From G965220205 sp965220205 (GTDB lineage Bacteria; Chloroflexota; Dehalococcoidia; Lucifugimonadales; Australimonadaceae), in the NCBI GenBank assembly GCA_965220205.1, contig OZ244812.1, positions 558,001 to 622,000 of the forward strand: a stretch of 64,000 nt of DNA, written 5' to 3'. Made by a program: the position numbers and the translations under genes. Numbering within the stretch: position 1 is the stretch's first letter; each line of letters starts with the position of its first letter. Positions 24,227 through 32,312 of the stretch are shown in pieces. The notes under the pieces were generated by a model. That model was not told the origin of the DNA and ran no database searches. It saw nothing but the letters and a program-made list of their open reading frames with translations.

Positions 24227-25279
24227 ATGCCCACGGCGTCGGCTGAGCGCCTGCGCGAGACGGCGGCGCGCCTGCTCCGGGCGGCGGGAGCCAGCGAGGA
24301 GGAGGCGGCTACGGTCGCTCGGCATACCGTCGGCGCGAACCTGGCGGGCCACGACTCCCACGGGATCATGCTCATCCCCACCTACATCGACCGCATCCGG
24401 CGCGGACACATCGTGCCCGGCGCCCCGTTCAAGGTGGCCCGCGAGACCGCCGTCACGACCGTGGTCGACGGCAATTGGGGCTTCGGCTACGTCGTGTCGG
24501 AGCGCGCGATGCGGATGACCGTCGATAAGGCGCTGCGGCACGGAGTGGCAGCGGCAACCGTCTCGCGCCAGTCCCACGTGGGAAGAGTCGCGGACTACCC
24601 CCTCATGGCGGCGGAAGCGGGCCTGATCGGGATAATGACCGCCGACTCCGGCCGTTCCGCCAAGCAGGTCGTGCCGTTCGGCGGCGGCGAAACGCGGCTG
24701 GGGACGAACCCCATCTGCATCGCGATGCCAAGCACCCTCGAGGGCCCGCTGTACGTGGATATGGCGACGAGCGCCGTCTCCGCGGGGAAGGTCAACGTCG
24801 CTCTCGCTCGCAACCAACGGGTCCCCGAAGGGTGGGTCGTCGACTCCGACGGGGCTTCGACCACCGATCCGGCCGTGCTGGGGCAGGGCGGCGCGCTGCT
24901 GCCGCTCGGCGGCATGGAGGGATACAAGGGCTACGGGCTGTCGGTGATGATCGAGATTCTGTCCGGCGTCCTGCCTGGGCTCGGGTTCGGCCACGATCCT
25001 ACCGGTCGCCACAACGACGGCTGCTTCATGGCCGCGTTCAACGTCGAGGCGTTCCTGCCGTTGGACGAGTTCAAGCGGCAGGTGGCGGACTTCGCTGCCT
25101 ACCTGAAGAACTCTGCCCCGGCGCCTGGCTTCTCCGAGGTCTACTACCCCGGCGAGATCGAACACCTGAACACGCAGCGCCTCGCCAAAGACGGGGTCAC
25201 GGTCGAGGACTCCACATGGGACCGGCTCGCAGCGCTCGCCGCCGAGTACGGAATCGCCGCCGAGCTAAGGCTCGCCTGA
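24227..25279 (+). CDS. Malate/L-lactate dehydrogenase family oxidoreductase (Ldh2)
   Basis: 350-aa NAD(P)-dependent 2-hydroxyacid dehydrogenase of the Ldh_2/sulfolactate/ureidoglycolate family, unrelated in fold to classical LDH. Characteristic segments are GHDSHGIMLIPTYIDRI near residues 43-59, the substrate-loop RQSHVGRVADYPLMAAE, FGGGETRLGTNPICIAMP and GYKGYGLSVMIEILSGVLPG. ATG 24227 lies 2 bp after the MetE-like stop. Family members oxidise (S)-2-hydroxyacids; the specific one cannot be told. Confidence 0.9.
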   Translation: MPTASAERLRETAARLLRAAGASEEEAATVARHTVGANLAGHDSHGIMLIPTYIDRIRRGHIVPGAPFKVARETAVTTVVDGNWGFGYVVSERAMRMTVDKALRHGVAAATVSRQSHVGRVADYPLMAAEAGLIGIMTADSGRSAKQVVPFGGGETRLGTNPICIAMPSTLEGPLYVDMATSAVSAGKVNVALARNQRVPEGWVVDSDGASTTDPAVLGQGGALLPLGGMEGYKGYGLSVMIEILSGVLPGLGFGHDPTGRHNDGCFMAAFNVEAFLPLDEFKRQVADFAAYLKNSAPAPGFSEVYYPGEIEHLNTQRLAKDGVTVEDSTWDRLAALAAEYGIAAELRLA

Positions 25280-25320
25280 AGGACCCCTGAATAGCCCCGC
25301 CACCGTCATTGCCTCGAAAG

Positions 25321-25360
25321 TTCCGTCGTTCTCGTGCTTGACACGGGAACCCACGCCCCC
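25321..25360 (+). repeat. Intergenic repeat, family B
   Basis: Core CGTTCTCGTGCTTGACACGG followed by GAAC. A near-identical copy is at 29605-29640, and an inverted, slightly diverged copy at 52975-53008. CTTGACACGGGAAC resembles a -35 box, but no consistent -10 box follows. Confidence 0.6.
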
Positions 25361-25535
25361 GGCGGGCCGCGCGGGAGACCTTTGCGTCACTCGCAGGGGC
25401 CGCTCTCCTCGTCGCTCAACGGGAGTGCAGAGGGCTTTGCCCTCTGCCGGGGGCGTGGGGGTGTCCCCCACATCAACGTTTGGGGCGGGTGGGTGGGAAG
25501 AACAGCGGTCGTCAAACGGAGTTACGCAAAGGCCT

Positions 25536-25570
25536 CGTCCGCGGGGGAGAGTTAGAGAGGGGACCGCGCC
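25536..25570 (+). repeat. Palindromic intergenic repeat, family A (5'-shortened)
   Basis: CGTCCGCGGGGGAGAGTTAG then AGAGGGGACCGCGCC, matching 22629-22665 and 29567-29601 apart from a shortened left arm and an A for G. Confidence 0.65.
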
Positions 25571-25576
25571 TCGCCG

Positions 25577-26920
25577 TTATGTTGGAGGGGCGCCGGCGCG
25601 CTGCTCCGGGCGATCGGGCGCGGCCGAGTCCCGGCGCAGGGTTTCCTTGACGAAGAACGCCAGCACCGCCGCGGACGCCACGCCGGTGAACGCGAGGAAC
25701 CCGAACGCAGCGGTGAACCCCGATATCGTGGTCAGCACCGCGAAGCTGAGCGGGTTCGAGAGGAACCCGGCCTGCGTCACCATACGCCCGACGCCAAAGA
25801 AGCGGCCGCGCGCGCCGGCCGGCGCGATGTCGGTCCCCATCGTCTGCATCGACCCGGTCAGGAGGCTGCCGATGAGCTGCATCCACACGAAGCCGATGAC
25901 GAACGCGTAGAAGGGGAACGACTGCGCTGCCGTGACCGCCAGGAACAGCATGGCCATGCCAAGGAGCGTGAGCCCCGGCACGATCGTCACCTTGCGTCCG
26001 AACTTGTCCATCATCCACCCGGCGCTCAGCGTGAGCGGTATGCCGGCGAGGGCCATGCTCGAGCTCATGACGCCCAGCGTTGCGCTGTCGACTCCGTAGG
26101 CCGCCACGCCGAAGAGGAAGATCGTCCCTCCGCCGATGGCCCCGCCGCGCGTGATAGTCGCCATGATCTGCGCGGTGTACATAGCCGGGATCGGCGGTTG
26201 CAGCAGCGACCGCCACGCGAAGCTCTCCGGCGGGGCTCCGGGTTCTCCCGCGCCGCGGCGGGCCCGGCTTGGCATTGTCTCCTGAATGACCCTGAAGCTC
26301 GGGACCACGGCGAGCAGCACGATGCACCCTTGCATGATGAACGGGAGGTAGACGCCCCATTTGAGCGCTACGAATCCCCCGACGATGGGCGCCGCGAGGT
26401 TCCCCGCCCGCTGGATGCCGAACATGCTGGTGATCAGCCGTCCCCGGTTGCTCCCGCCCGTGTCGGCAATCACGGTGAGCCGGCTGAGCTGCCACATCTG
26501 CGAGCCCCATCCGCCCAGGTACCGGTACACGATGAGGAGCGCGAACGAGCCGGCGGTCGCGAAGCCAATGAGGAAGGCGGAAGCCGCGATGATGATGGGA
26601 CCCGCCAGCAGGATGCGGCGACGGCCGAAGCGGTCGATCGCATAGCCGACCGGCACGCTGGCGCTGAACCCTCCTGCCATCGTGGCGACGAACACCATCG
26701 CCGCCAGCCCTACCGGGACATTGAGCTCCTCGATGAGCATGACGGGCAGGACCGGGGTCGTGAGGCCCTGGCCGAAGCCGAGCGCGACGGCGGGGAGGTG
26801 CAGCGACAGGAAGGTCTGAAGGTAGCCTCGGCCTTTCGGCGGGGGTTCGCGCGGCCCGGACTCGTCGGCCCCGGCGCGGTTCGTCATCGGCTCGCGAGGA
26901 AACTCACGCGGCGTCCTCAT
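25577..26920 (-). CDS. MFS transporter
   Basis: 447-aa major facilitator with about 12 hydrophobic helices. The loop-2/3 signature is visible (SVPVGYAIDRFGRRRILLAG) and a repeat-like DKFGRK loop occurs in the second half (SAGWMMDKFGRKVTIVPG). The start at ATG 26920 is uncertain; ATG 26887 is the alternative, and neither has a strong RBS. A TATACT box (26993-26998, minus strand) lies about 70 bp upstream. It is convergent with the Ldh2 gene and divergent from the cupin gene. Cargo unknown; metabolite or drug transport is possible. Confidence 0.88.
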   Translation of the reverse strand: MRTPREFPREPMTNRAGADESGPREPPPKGRGYLQTFLSLHLPAVALGFGQGLTTPVLPVMLIEELNVPVGLAAMVFVATMAGGFSASVPVGYAIDRFGRRRILLAGPIIIAASAFLIGFATAGSFALLIVYRYLGGWGSQMWQLSRLTVIADTGGSNRGRLITSMFGIQRAGNLAAPIVGGFVALKWGVYLPFIMQGCIVLLAVVPSFRVIQETMPSRARRGAGEPGAPPESFAWRSLLQPPIPAMYTAQIMATITRGGAIGGGTIFLFGVAAYGVDSATLGVMSSSMALAGIPLTLSAGWMMDKFGRKVTIVPGLTLLGMAMLFLAVTAAQSFPFYAFVIGFVWMQLIGSLLTGSMQTMGTDIAPAGARGRFFGVGRMVTQAGFLSNPLSFAVLTTISGFTAAFGFLAFTGVASAAVLAFFVKETLRRDSAAPDRPEQRAGAPPT

Positions 26921-27144
26921 CGCAGTGTTCGTGACCCCAACCGCGGCCGCGGCGGGTCCGTCGACGGAATCCAGCCCGCGCGAGTATACCCCGCGAAGGG
27001 AGGGTTAGGGAGGGGACGGTCTGCCGCTCGCCTCTTTCGTCCGGAGTGGGTTGGACGTAACATCGGGCATTCCCGCGAGGCGGGAGTCCCGCAGCCCTGC
27101 GAGGGCTGGCATGGTTGGACGAGCCCAATACGACGAGGGCGGCT

Positions 27145-27714
27145 ATGACGAGCAGTGGTCTGTATTCGATTGAGGAGTTCGGCAGCGACGTAGCGGCGGC
27201 GCTGGACGCTTGGGGCGATACCATGGAAGCAGTCCTGAGCATGGGGCAGCTCGTGCAACGGCTCATCGAGTCGAGCGACCATCAGGCGCTGCGGTCGATG
27301 GGCGTCGAGGCGAAGATCAGCAGCGGGCTGCCGGGCCGGATGCTCTACGACGACCTCGACCAGCGGTTCCGGCTGCTGCTGGCCGAGTACCCGCCGAATA
27401 TGCCCACCGCCGTCCACTCGCACGAGGGATGGGTCGTGGTTGGGATCCTTGAGGGGAGCGAGCGCTACACGAGCTGGCGCCGCACGGACGACGGCGCCGA
27501 CCCCAAGCGCGCGACCCTGGAGGTAGCGCAAGATCACCACATCCTGCCGGGAGAGTTCGGCTATCTATTCAATGAGCCGTTCAACGTCCACCGGCAAGCA
27601 GCGGAGTCGCAGGGCGCGCTCGAGCTGGTGCTGATGGCGGGCCGGGGGCGCCGCCTGAACCACATCGACATTGACACGGGCGAGTGCTCCGAGCCCATCG
27701 AGCTCAACCGCTAG
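27145..27714 (+). CDS. Single-domain cupin (thiol/cysteine-dioxygenase-like)
   Basis: 189 aa. It has an N-terminal helical part and one cupin barrel with the metal ligands H91-x-H93 (VHSHEGWVVVGILEG) and H149 (FNEPFNVHR), the three-histidine layout of cysteine/thiol dioxygenases. ATG 27145 was chosen over an upstream TTG because GAGG precedes it. Its stop overlaps that of the MBL gene on the other strand (CTAG). Substrate unknown; a mercapto-acid or dihydroxy ketone is plausible by family. Confidence 0.72.
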   Translation: MTSSGLYSIEEFGSDVAAALDAWGDTMEAVLSMGQLVQRLIESSDHQALRSMGVEAKISSGLPGRMLYDDLDQRFRLLLAEYPPNMPTAVHSHEGWVVVGILEGSERYTSWRRTDDGADPKRATLEVAQDHHILPGEFGYLFNEPFNVHRQAAESQGALELVLMAGRGRRLNHIDIDTGECSEPIELNR

Positions 27715-28559
27715 TCGAGCTCGCCTCGCAGTTCGCGGTAGGCGCGGGCCACCAGCGTCGGCAGACGGTCCTCCTGACGTCCCCACGACGAGAAGGCGCC
27801 GAGTCGAAGGCCCGCGCGAGCCTCCTCCTCGCTCATCCCCCGCGCGAACGCCGATTCCACCTGCCCGATGATGAGTTCGAGGCATTCGCGCATGCGCGCG
27901 ACGTCGGCCGTCGTCCCCACGGGGCCGTGTCCGGGGACGACGACGTCGCAGTCCAAATCCTCCAGCGCCCGGGCGACGGCGACCCAGTCGCGCGGGAAGC
28001 CGTCGCGAGCGTTCGGGATGTAGTCGTGGAACGCGATGTCGCCGGCGAACACGACTCCGTCGTCGGGCAGGTGGACGACGATGTCTCCGCGCGTGTGCGC
28101 TCGCCCGAAGTGGCGGACGTGCGCCGCGCGCCCGGCGAGGTGCACCGTCAGGCGGCTGTCGAAGGTCACGTTGGGCGGCGTCGCGGGGAGCTCGCTGATC
28201 TCGGGCCACGCGGCGGGGTACAGCTCGCGCAGGAACGCGCGGTGGCTGTCCCACTCGGACAGCAGGTCCTCCCGGCATGTGTCGTGAGCGATGATCGGCG
28301 CAGCCGGCAGGACTGCGTTCCCGAAGACGTGATCGCCGTGCCAATGCGTGTTGACGATGTGCAGCAGCGGCGCGCTCGTCACTGCGCGCACCTCGCCCAA
28401 GAGCGCGTTGGCGAGTGTCGCCGTCATCAGCGTGTCTATCACGACGACGCCGTCCGCGCCCGCGATGAACCCGGCGTCCGTGGCGCCGCCCGCCTGGATG
28501 AACGCGTAGACCCCGCTCGCGATCTCGATGGCGCCCGTAGGGTAGCTCTGCGTGCTCAC
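27711..28559 (-). CDS. MBL-fold metallo-hydrolase
   Basis: 282-aa metallo-beta-lactamase-fold enzyme. The zinc motif is H72-W-H74-G-D76-H77 (NTHWHGDHVFG); further ligands are in HFGRAHTRGDIVVH and DIAFHDYIPNARD, and there is a late VVPGHGPVG. It resembles the quinoprotein-relay/SoxH or B3-type hydrolase subgroup. The start is a GTG at 28559 that overlaps the LLM gene stop (GTGA), so it is coupled to that gene. A hydrolytic step after an LLM oxidation is possible (inference). Confidence 0.88.
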   Translation of the reverse strand: MSTQSYPTGAIEIASGVYAFIQAGGATDAGFIAGADGVVVIDTLMTATLANALLGEVRAVTSAPLLHIVNTHWHGDHVFGNAVLPAAPIIAHDTCREDLLSEWDSHRAFLRELYPAAWPEISELPATPPNVTFDSRLTVHLAGRAAHVRHFGRAHTRGDIVVHLPDDGVVFAGDIAFHDYIPNARDGFPRDWVAVARALEDLDCDVVVPGHGPVGTTADVARMRECLELIIGQVESAFARGMSEEEARAGLRLGAFSSWGRQEDRLPTLVARAYRELRGELD

Positions 28560-29512
28560 GCCCCGCCCTCCACCTGGCGCAGCTGCGGCGCGACCTGTTC
28601 CGCAAGCATGGCGACGGTGCGCTGGACGTCGCTCAGTGTGCGGGCCTGAGGCAAGAACACGAAGTGGCCGACTCCGGCCCGCTGGTACTCGGCAAGCGTC
28701 GCCACGACCTGCTGCGGCGGGCCGAGGAGCGCTCCGCGCCGCTCGGCCCCGGCCCTGTCCGGCTCGTCCCGCAGGTCCACCAACACGCGTAGCGCCAGCC
28801 CGACGGCGTCGCGGTTGCGGCCGTGCTGCTCCGCGGCCTCCCGGACCGTGTCGTAGGCGGACGCGAGGCCCGCGGGCGTCGTCTGGAACAGGGGAGGGAA
28901 CCACATGTCGCCGACGCGGGCCGCCCGCCGCATGACGGGCTGCGTGTGCCCGCCGACCCATATGGGCGGGTGCGGTTGCTGTACGGGCCGCGGGTAGGCC
29001 GCCACGTTCGCAAAGTTGTAGAACTCGCCCGCATGGCTCGCCGACGGCTGAGTCCATATCTCGCGCAGGACGTCCAACCCCTCGTCGAGCATCCGGCCGC
29101 GCGCGGCGAACTCCAGCCCGAGCGCGTCGAACTCCTGCTCGAGCCAGCCGGCTGCAACGCCAACAATCACTCTGCCGCCGGAGAGCGCGTCCAGTGTGGC
29201 AACCGTCTTTGCAACGCTCAGGGGATGCCGCAACGGCAGCAGCGTCACCGCCGTGCCGAGCCGGACGTTCCGGGTGATCCCCGCGACGTACGCGAGCGAG
29301 GTGAACTGGTCCATGAAGGGGAGCCCCGGCGGGATGAGGAACTCGCCGCCCGTGTCGTAGGGGTACGGCGACGCGGCGCCGGTGGGCAGGACGATGTGGT
29401 CCGCCGCCCAGACCGAATCGAGGCCTGCGGCCTCGGCCTGCTCCGCCACAAGCCGGATGGCTTGCGGGTCCTCCATGCCTATCGTAGGCAGCGAAACGCC
29501 GTACAGCGCCAT
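28556..29512 (-). CDS. LLM-class flavin-dependent oxidoreductase
   Basis: 318-aa luciferase-like monooxygenase/F420-dependent oxidoreductase barrel. Key segments are GLDSVWAADHIVLPTG, VRLGTAVTLLPLRHPLSVAK, LDALSGGRVIVGVAAGWLEQEF and PPIWVGGHTQPVMRRAARVG. The G-G-R-V-I-V-G-V-A-A-G-W-x-x-x-E motif is the family hallmark. Whether it uses FMNH2 or F420H2 cannot be decided here. It is the first gene of a two-gene operon with the MBL hydrolase. Confidence 0.92.
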   Translation of the reverse strand: MALYGVSLPTIGMEDPQAIRLVAEQAEAAGLDSVWAADHIVLPTGAASPYPYDTGGEFLIPPGLPFMDQFTSLAYVAGITRNVRLGTAVTLLPLRHPLSVAKTVATLDALSGGRVIVGVAAGWLEQEFDALGLEFAARGRMLDEGLDVLREIWTQPSASHAGEFYNFANVAAYPRPVQQPHPPIWVGGHTQPVMRRAARVGDMWFPPLFQTTPAGLASAYDTVREAAEQHGRNRDAVGLALRVLVDLRDEPDRAGAERRGALLGPPQQVVATLAEYQRAGVGHFVFLPQARTLSDVQRTVAMLAEQVAPQLRQVEGGA

Positions 29513-29555
29513 GTGTCCTCTCGTTTCCCCCGTCTCTCCGTCATCCGCTCCGAAA

Positions 29556-29603
29556 GTCCTCTCCCCCGTCTGCGGGGGAGAGTTAGAGAGGGGGCCGCGC
29601 CCC
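29556..29603 (+). repeat. Palindromic intergenic repeat, family A
   Basis: GTCCTCTCCCCCGTCTGCGG then GGGAGAGTTAGAGAGGGGG and CCGCGCCCC, almost identical to 22621-22667. It directly abuts the family B element. Confidence 0.75.
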
Positions 29604-29604
29604 G

Positions 29605-29640
29605 CTCCGTCATTCTCGTGCTTGACACGGGAACCGACAC
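29605..29640 (+). repeat. Intergenic repeat, family B
   Basis: CTCCGTCATTCTCGTGCTTG followed by ACACGGGAACCGACAC. It matches 25321-25352 with only a few changes and, inverted, 52975-53008. Confidence 0.65.
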
Positions 29641-29794
29641 GACCGTCGACACACCGACGTACGCGACCGTCTCTCCTCGCCGCGACATCCGCCCCTCCCC
29701 ACGATGCCCCTATCCCCCTACCATACCTGTTGTGACCTGTTGTGGCCCTGTCGAATGCCCCCGAAACCCCGCGTCCTGGCGCGGCGGCGCCCCG

Positions 29795-29885
29795 GCCCTA
29801 TTTACGAGTAAATGTCGCAAAATGTCGCAGAGTGTCGCACTATTTCAACCCTCCACTCGTAAATCCCGCGATCTACGAGTGAAAA
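29795..29885 (+). repeat. Two-hairpin intergenic element, family C, copy 2
   Basis: Hairpin I is ATTTACGAGTAAAT. Hairpin II has arms ACTCGTA and TACGAGT around a 12-nt loop. Between them are three 10-bp units (AAATGTCGCA, AAATGTCGCA, GAGTGTCGCA). Compared with copy 1 at 22854, hairpin arms are conserved or compensated while the spacer is different. Confidence 0.7.
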
Positions 29886-29967
29886 ACCTCACGTTTTTGG
29901 CCGATTTCCGGCCATTTTAGCCCGTTTCTGTTCATTCTCCGCGTTGGCGCGCGGCAATGGCCTGCCG

Positions 29968-29996
29968 TTGCGGCCACTCGGCGCGTGCTCTATCCT
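29968..29996 (+). promoter_or_regulatory. Sigma70-type promoter for the TenA-like operon
   Basis: TTGCGG (29968-29973), 17-nt spacer, TATCCT (29991-29996), about 70 nt before the TenA-like ATG and downstream of the family C element. It would drive the five-gene plus-strand operon to 34420, possibly with help from a second promoter at 32385. Confidence 0.5.
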
Positions 29997-30064
29997 GCCC
30001 GCGCCCCGGAGCCGCGACCGCGGACGCCCCTAAGGGCGCAAGACTCTACTGGAGTGGAGAGCAC

Positions 30065-30817
30065 ATGGCAGTTGACGGACGGGCGTTCTTGGAGGAGATG
30101 CAGGCGCTGGTGGCCGGCAAGCACAGCAAAGACCATGCGCTGTTCGGCATGATCGAGCGCGGCGAGCTGAGCCGGGAGCAGCTCAAGGGCTTCGTCAAGC
30201 AGTTCTACCTGCTCTTCCCGAAGCCGTTCCCGAAGCCTATCGCCGCCATGTTCGCCAAGTCGCCGGAGGACTCCGAGCTCGAGCGGATGTGGATGGCGAA
30301 CCTCCAAGAGGAGGCGGCCGGCGCCGAGACGGGCACGGCGGGGCACAAGGACCTCTACGTTCGCTTTGCCGCTGCGATGGGCATTCCGCGCGACGAGCTC
30401 GACGCAACGCGGCCGCTCCCGGAGACGGCCGCGCTCTTGCACTGGCGGGAGCTGCTCATCTCGCAGCGGTCGTGGCTGGAGACGTACGCTTGCCAGGGAT
30501 TGGCGCTCGAGGGCACGGCCAGCGGGCGCATGCGCCGCGTTGTCGCCGGCCTCGTCGACCACTACGGCTTCGAGCGCGACAGCGACGACATCGAGTACTG
30601 GACCGTACACATGTCGGTTGACGAGGAGCACATGAAGGTGGGCCCGTACGTGATCGAACACTACGCAGTGAGCGACCTCGAGCAGCAAGCGGTGCGAAGA
30701 GCGCTCGAAACGACGCTCGATGTCTTCTGGCTTGTCTACGACGGCATCGTCCGCGCTTTCGTGGACGGCGACCCCATCTACACCGCCTGGCGCGACAGCG
30801 CGAAGGCGAGGGCCTAG
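30065..30817 (+). CDS. TenA/PqqC-like iron-dependent oxidoreductase (heme-oxygenase fold)
   Basis: 250-aa all-helical protein of the TenA/PqqC/CADD superfamily. It has acidic and His residues suited to a di-iron or cofactor-free oxidase site: LQEEAAGAETGTAGHKDLYVR in the middle and VHMSVDEEHMKVGPYVIEHY near residues 179-198. The H-x4-D-E-E-H pattern resembles CADD-type non-heme di-iron enzymes. ATG 30065 follows GGAG. It is first in an operon with an aldolase-like, isochorismatase-like, dienelactone hydrolase and amidohydrolase gene. A catabolic oxidase role is therefore more likely than thiamine salvage (inference). Confidence 0.75.
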   Translation: MAVDGRAFLEEMQALVAGKHSKDHALFGMIERGELSREQLKGFVKQFYLLFPKPFPKPIAAMFAKSPEDSELERMWMANLQEEAAGAETGTAGHKDLYVRFAAAMGIPRDELDATRPLPETAALLHWRELLISQRSWLETYACQGLALEGTASGRMRRVVAGLVDHYGFERDSDDIEYWTVHMSVDEEHMKVGPYVIEHYAVSDLEQQAVRRALETTLDVFWLVYDGIVRAFVDGDPIYTAWRDSAKARA

Positions 30818-30824
30818 GCGCGCC

Positions 30825-31601
30825 ATGCGAAAGAACGCCCTGAAAGAGAAGCTCGCCGCTGGCGAGATGGCGCTCGGGATGGCTATCGGGTTCCACTCGC
30901 CCGACACAATCGAGATTGTCGGGGCGCTCGGCGTCGACTACGTGACGCTGGACGCCGAGCAGGGGCCGTTCGACGATCTGGCGCTGCTCCACTCGATACG
31001 CGCTGCCGAGTCGGCGGGGGTTACGCCGCTCGTACGGCTCCCCAACGATCCCGACCTGATTCTGCGCGTTCTCGACGCGGGCGCCCAGGGCGTCCACGTC
31101 CCCGGCGTGAACGACGCCGACGAGGCGGAGGACGCCGTCGCTTCCTCCCGTTTCGCTCCCGACGGCGCCCGGGTGCTTTACGCCGCGTCGAGGTCGGGCG
31201 GGTACGGCGTCGGCATCAGCGAGGAGGAGTTCGCCGAGACGTCGAACCGCGAGACGTTGATCACGGTGCAGATCGACGATCCGGACGGCGTCGACAACTT
31301 CGCGGAGATTCTCGAGGTTCCCGGCATCGACATCGTGCAGGTGGAACCGCGGGAGATCTGGCGGCTCGGGGGCGCGCCAAGCCTCGCCGAGGCGGAGAAG
31401 GTCGCCGACGGCGTCGTGCGCAAGGCCGTCGCGGCTGGCAAGTGGGCGAGCAGCTACGTATGGCTCGACGAGACGTTTGACCAGCAGGTGAAGCGGCTGC
31501 GCGCCCTTGGCGTTCAGATGCTCACGGCGCCCGCGCGCGACTTCATCGTTGCCGGAGCGCGCCGGTTCCTCAACGTCCGCGGAAGGCGACCCGCTCGCTG
31601 A
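30825..31601 (+). CDS. HpcH/HpaI aldolase-family protein with altered active site
   Basis: 258-aa class II pyruvate-aldolase-type barrel. The family frame is clear: LGVDYVTLDAEQGPFDD (residues 35-51), PLVRLPNDPDLILRVLDAGA with the pyruvate-binding Arg71, GAQGVHVPGVNDADEAE, then LITVQIDDPDGVDN and a DIVQVEPREIWRLGG strand. Compared with HpaI, the base histidine (D-x-E-H) reads Gln, the metal-binding Glu of QIE reads Asp, and the later metal Asp region reads Glu. The enzyme may use a different metal geometry or do a related lyase reaction. It lies 7 bp after the TenA-like gene. Confidence 0.82.
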   Translation: MRKNALKEKLAAGEMALGMAIGFHSPDTIEIVGALGVDYVTLDAEQGPFDDLALLHSIRAAESAGVTPLVRLPNDPDLILRVLDAGAQGVHVPGVNDADEAEDAVASSRFAPDGARVLYAASRSGGYGVGISEEEFAETSNRETLITVQIDDPDGVDNFAEILEVPGIDIVQVEPREIWRLGGAPSLAEAEKVADGVVRKAVAAGKWASSYVWLDETFDQQVKRLRALGVQMLTAPARDFIVAGARRFLNVRGRRPAR

Positions 31602-31673
31602 GCCGCCGGAAGAACCCCTGACAGCTGCGCGGGCGGCCCGCACGGTCCGCTGATTCGAGCGAGGAGCGCTGAC

Positions 31674-32312
31674 ATGTCCTACGCCACGCTGGACCCAAAG
31701 AAGACAGTCGTCCTCTACTTCGACATGTTGAACCAGTACCACAAGAACGACGAGCCGCTGGTGCAGAACTGCGCGAGGCTTCGGGCCGCCGCGGACGAGG
31801 CGGGGATTCCCGTGGCGTTCGCCATGGCGGACCATCGCCCGGACGGCGCGGACGTAACCAAGCTGTACTCCGACACGAACTACGCGATGACGCCCTGGCC
31901 GGACCCGGAGAACGACTACATCGGCAAGGGCCGGACGATGGTGGCCGGCGCCTGGGCCATCCAGATACTCGACGCCCTCGCGCCCAAGCCGCAGGACTAC
32001 GTCATCAAGAAGCACCGGTGGAACGCGTTCTACCAGACCAACCTCGAGCTGAGCCTCCGCACGCGGGGCGTCGACACGGTGGTCCTGTGCGGCGGGGCCA
32101 CCCATATCGGCATAGCGGCCACTGCGTACGGCGCCCGAGACCTCGATTTCAACCTCGTCATTGTCAGCGACTGTTGCGACGACGGCATGGAAGACAACCA
32201 ACGGCAGTTCATGACGCGCATCTTCCCGATGATGGCGCGCATCCGCACCGCCGACCAGGCCATCGCGATGATGCAGGCCGGCGCCCGCGAGCAGGGTGGG
32301 GCGGGGGGATAG
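31674..32312 (+). CDS. Isochorismatase-like hydrolase with Gly at the nucleophile position
   Basis: 212-aa alpha/beta hydrolase of the isochorismatase/cysteine hydrolase superfamily. Asp17 (LYFDML) and Lys113 (IKKHRWNAF) of the family triad are present. At the place of the nucleophilic Cys (motif G-x-x-T-x-x-C) the sequence is GGATHIGIAAT, i.e. Gly146. True isochorismatases such as EntB also carry Gly there and work by acid catalysis without a thiol, so a vinyl-ether or similar hydrolysis is more likely than amide hydrolysis (inference). ATG 31674 follows GAGGAGCG. No siderophore or menaquinone genes are nearby, so the substrate is probably a catabolic intermediate. Confidence 0.85.
   Translation: MSYATLDPKKTVVLYFDMLNQYHKNDEPLVQNCARLRAAADEAGIPVAFAMADHRPDGADVTKLYSDTNYAMTPWPDPENDYIGKGRTMVAGAWAIQILDALAPKPQDYVIKKHRWNAFYQTNLELSLRTRGVDTVVLCGGATHIGIAATAYGARDLDFNLVIVSDCCDDGMEDNQRQFMTRIFPMMARIRTADQAIAMMQAGAREQGGAGG

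Larger units (their letters stand above)
25280..25576. other. Convergent intergenic region with repeat modules
   Basis: About 300 bp between the convergent Ldh2 and MFS genes. It contains a family B element (25321-25360) and a family A element (25536-25570). No coding sequence is supported. The family A palindrome could form a hairpin in transcripts from either side. Confidence 0.6.
29513..30064. other. 552-bp divergent intergenic region, repeats and one promoter
   Basis: No gene is supported. In order it holds family A (29556-29603), family B (29605-29640), a 10-bp tandem duplication ACCTGTTGTG (29725-29744), the family C two-hairpin element (29795-29885) and a sigma70-type promoter (29968-29996) for the TenA-like gene. 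Modules A and C occur in the same order and orientation in 22529-23108. Confidence 0.7.
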
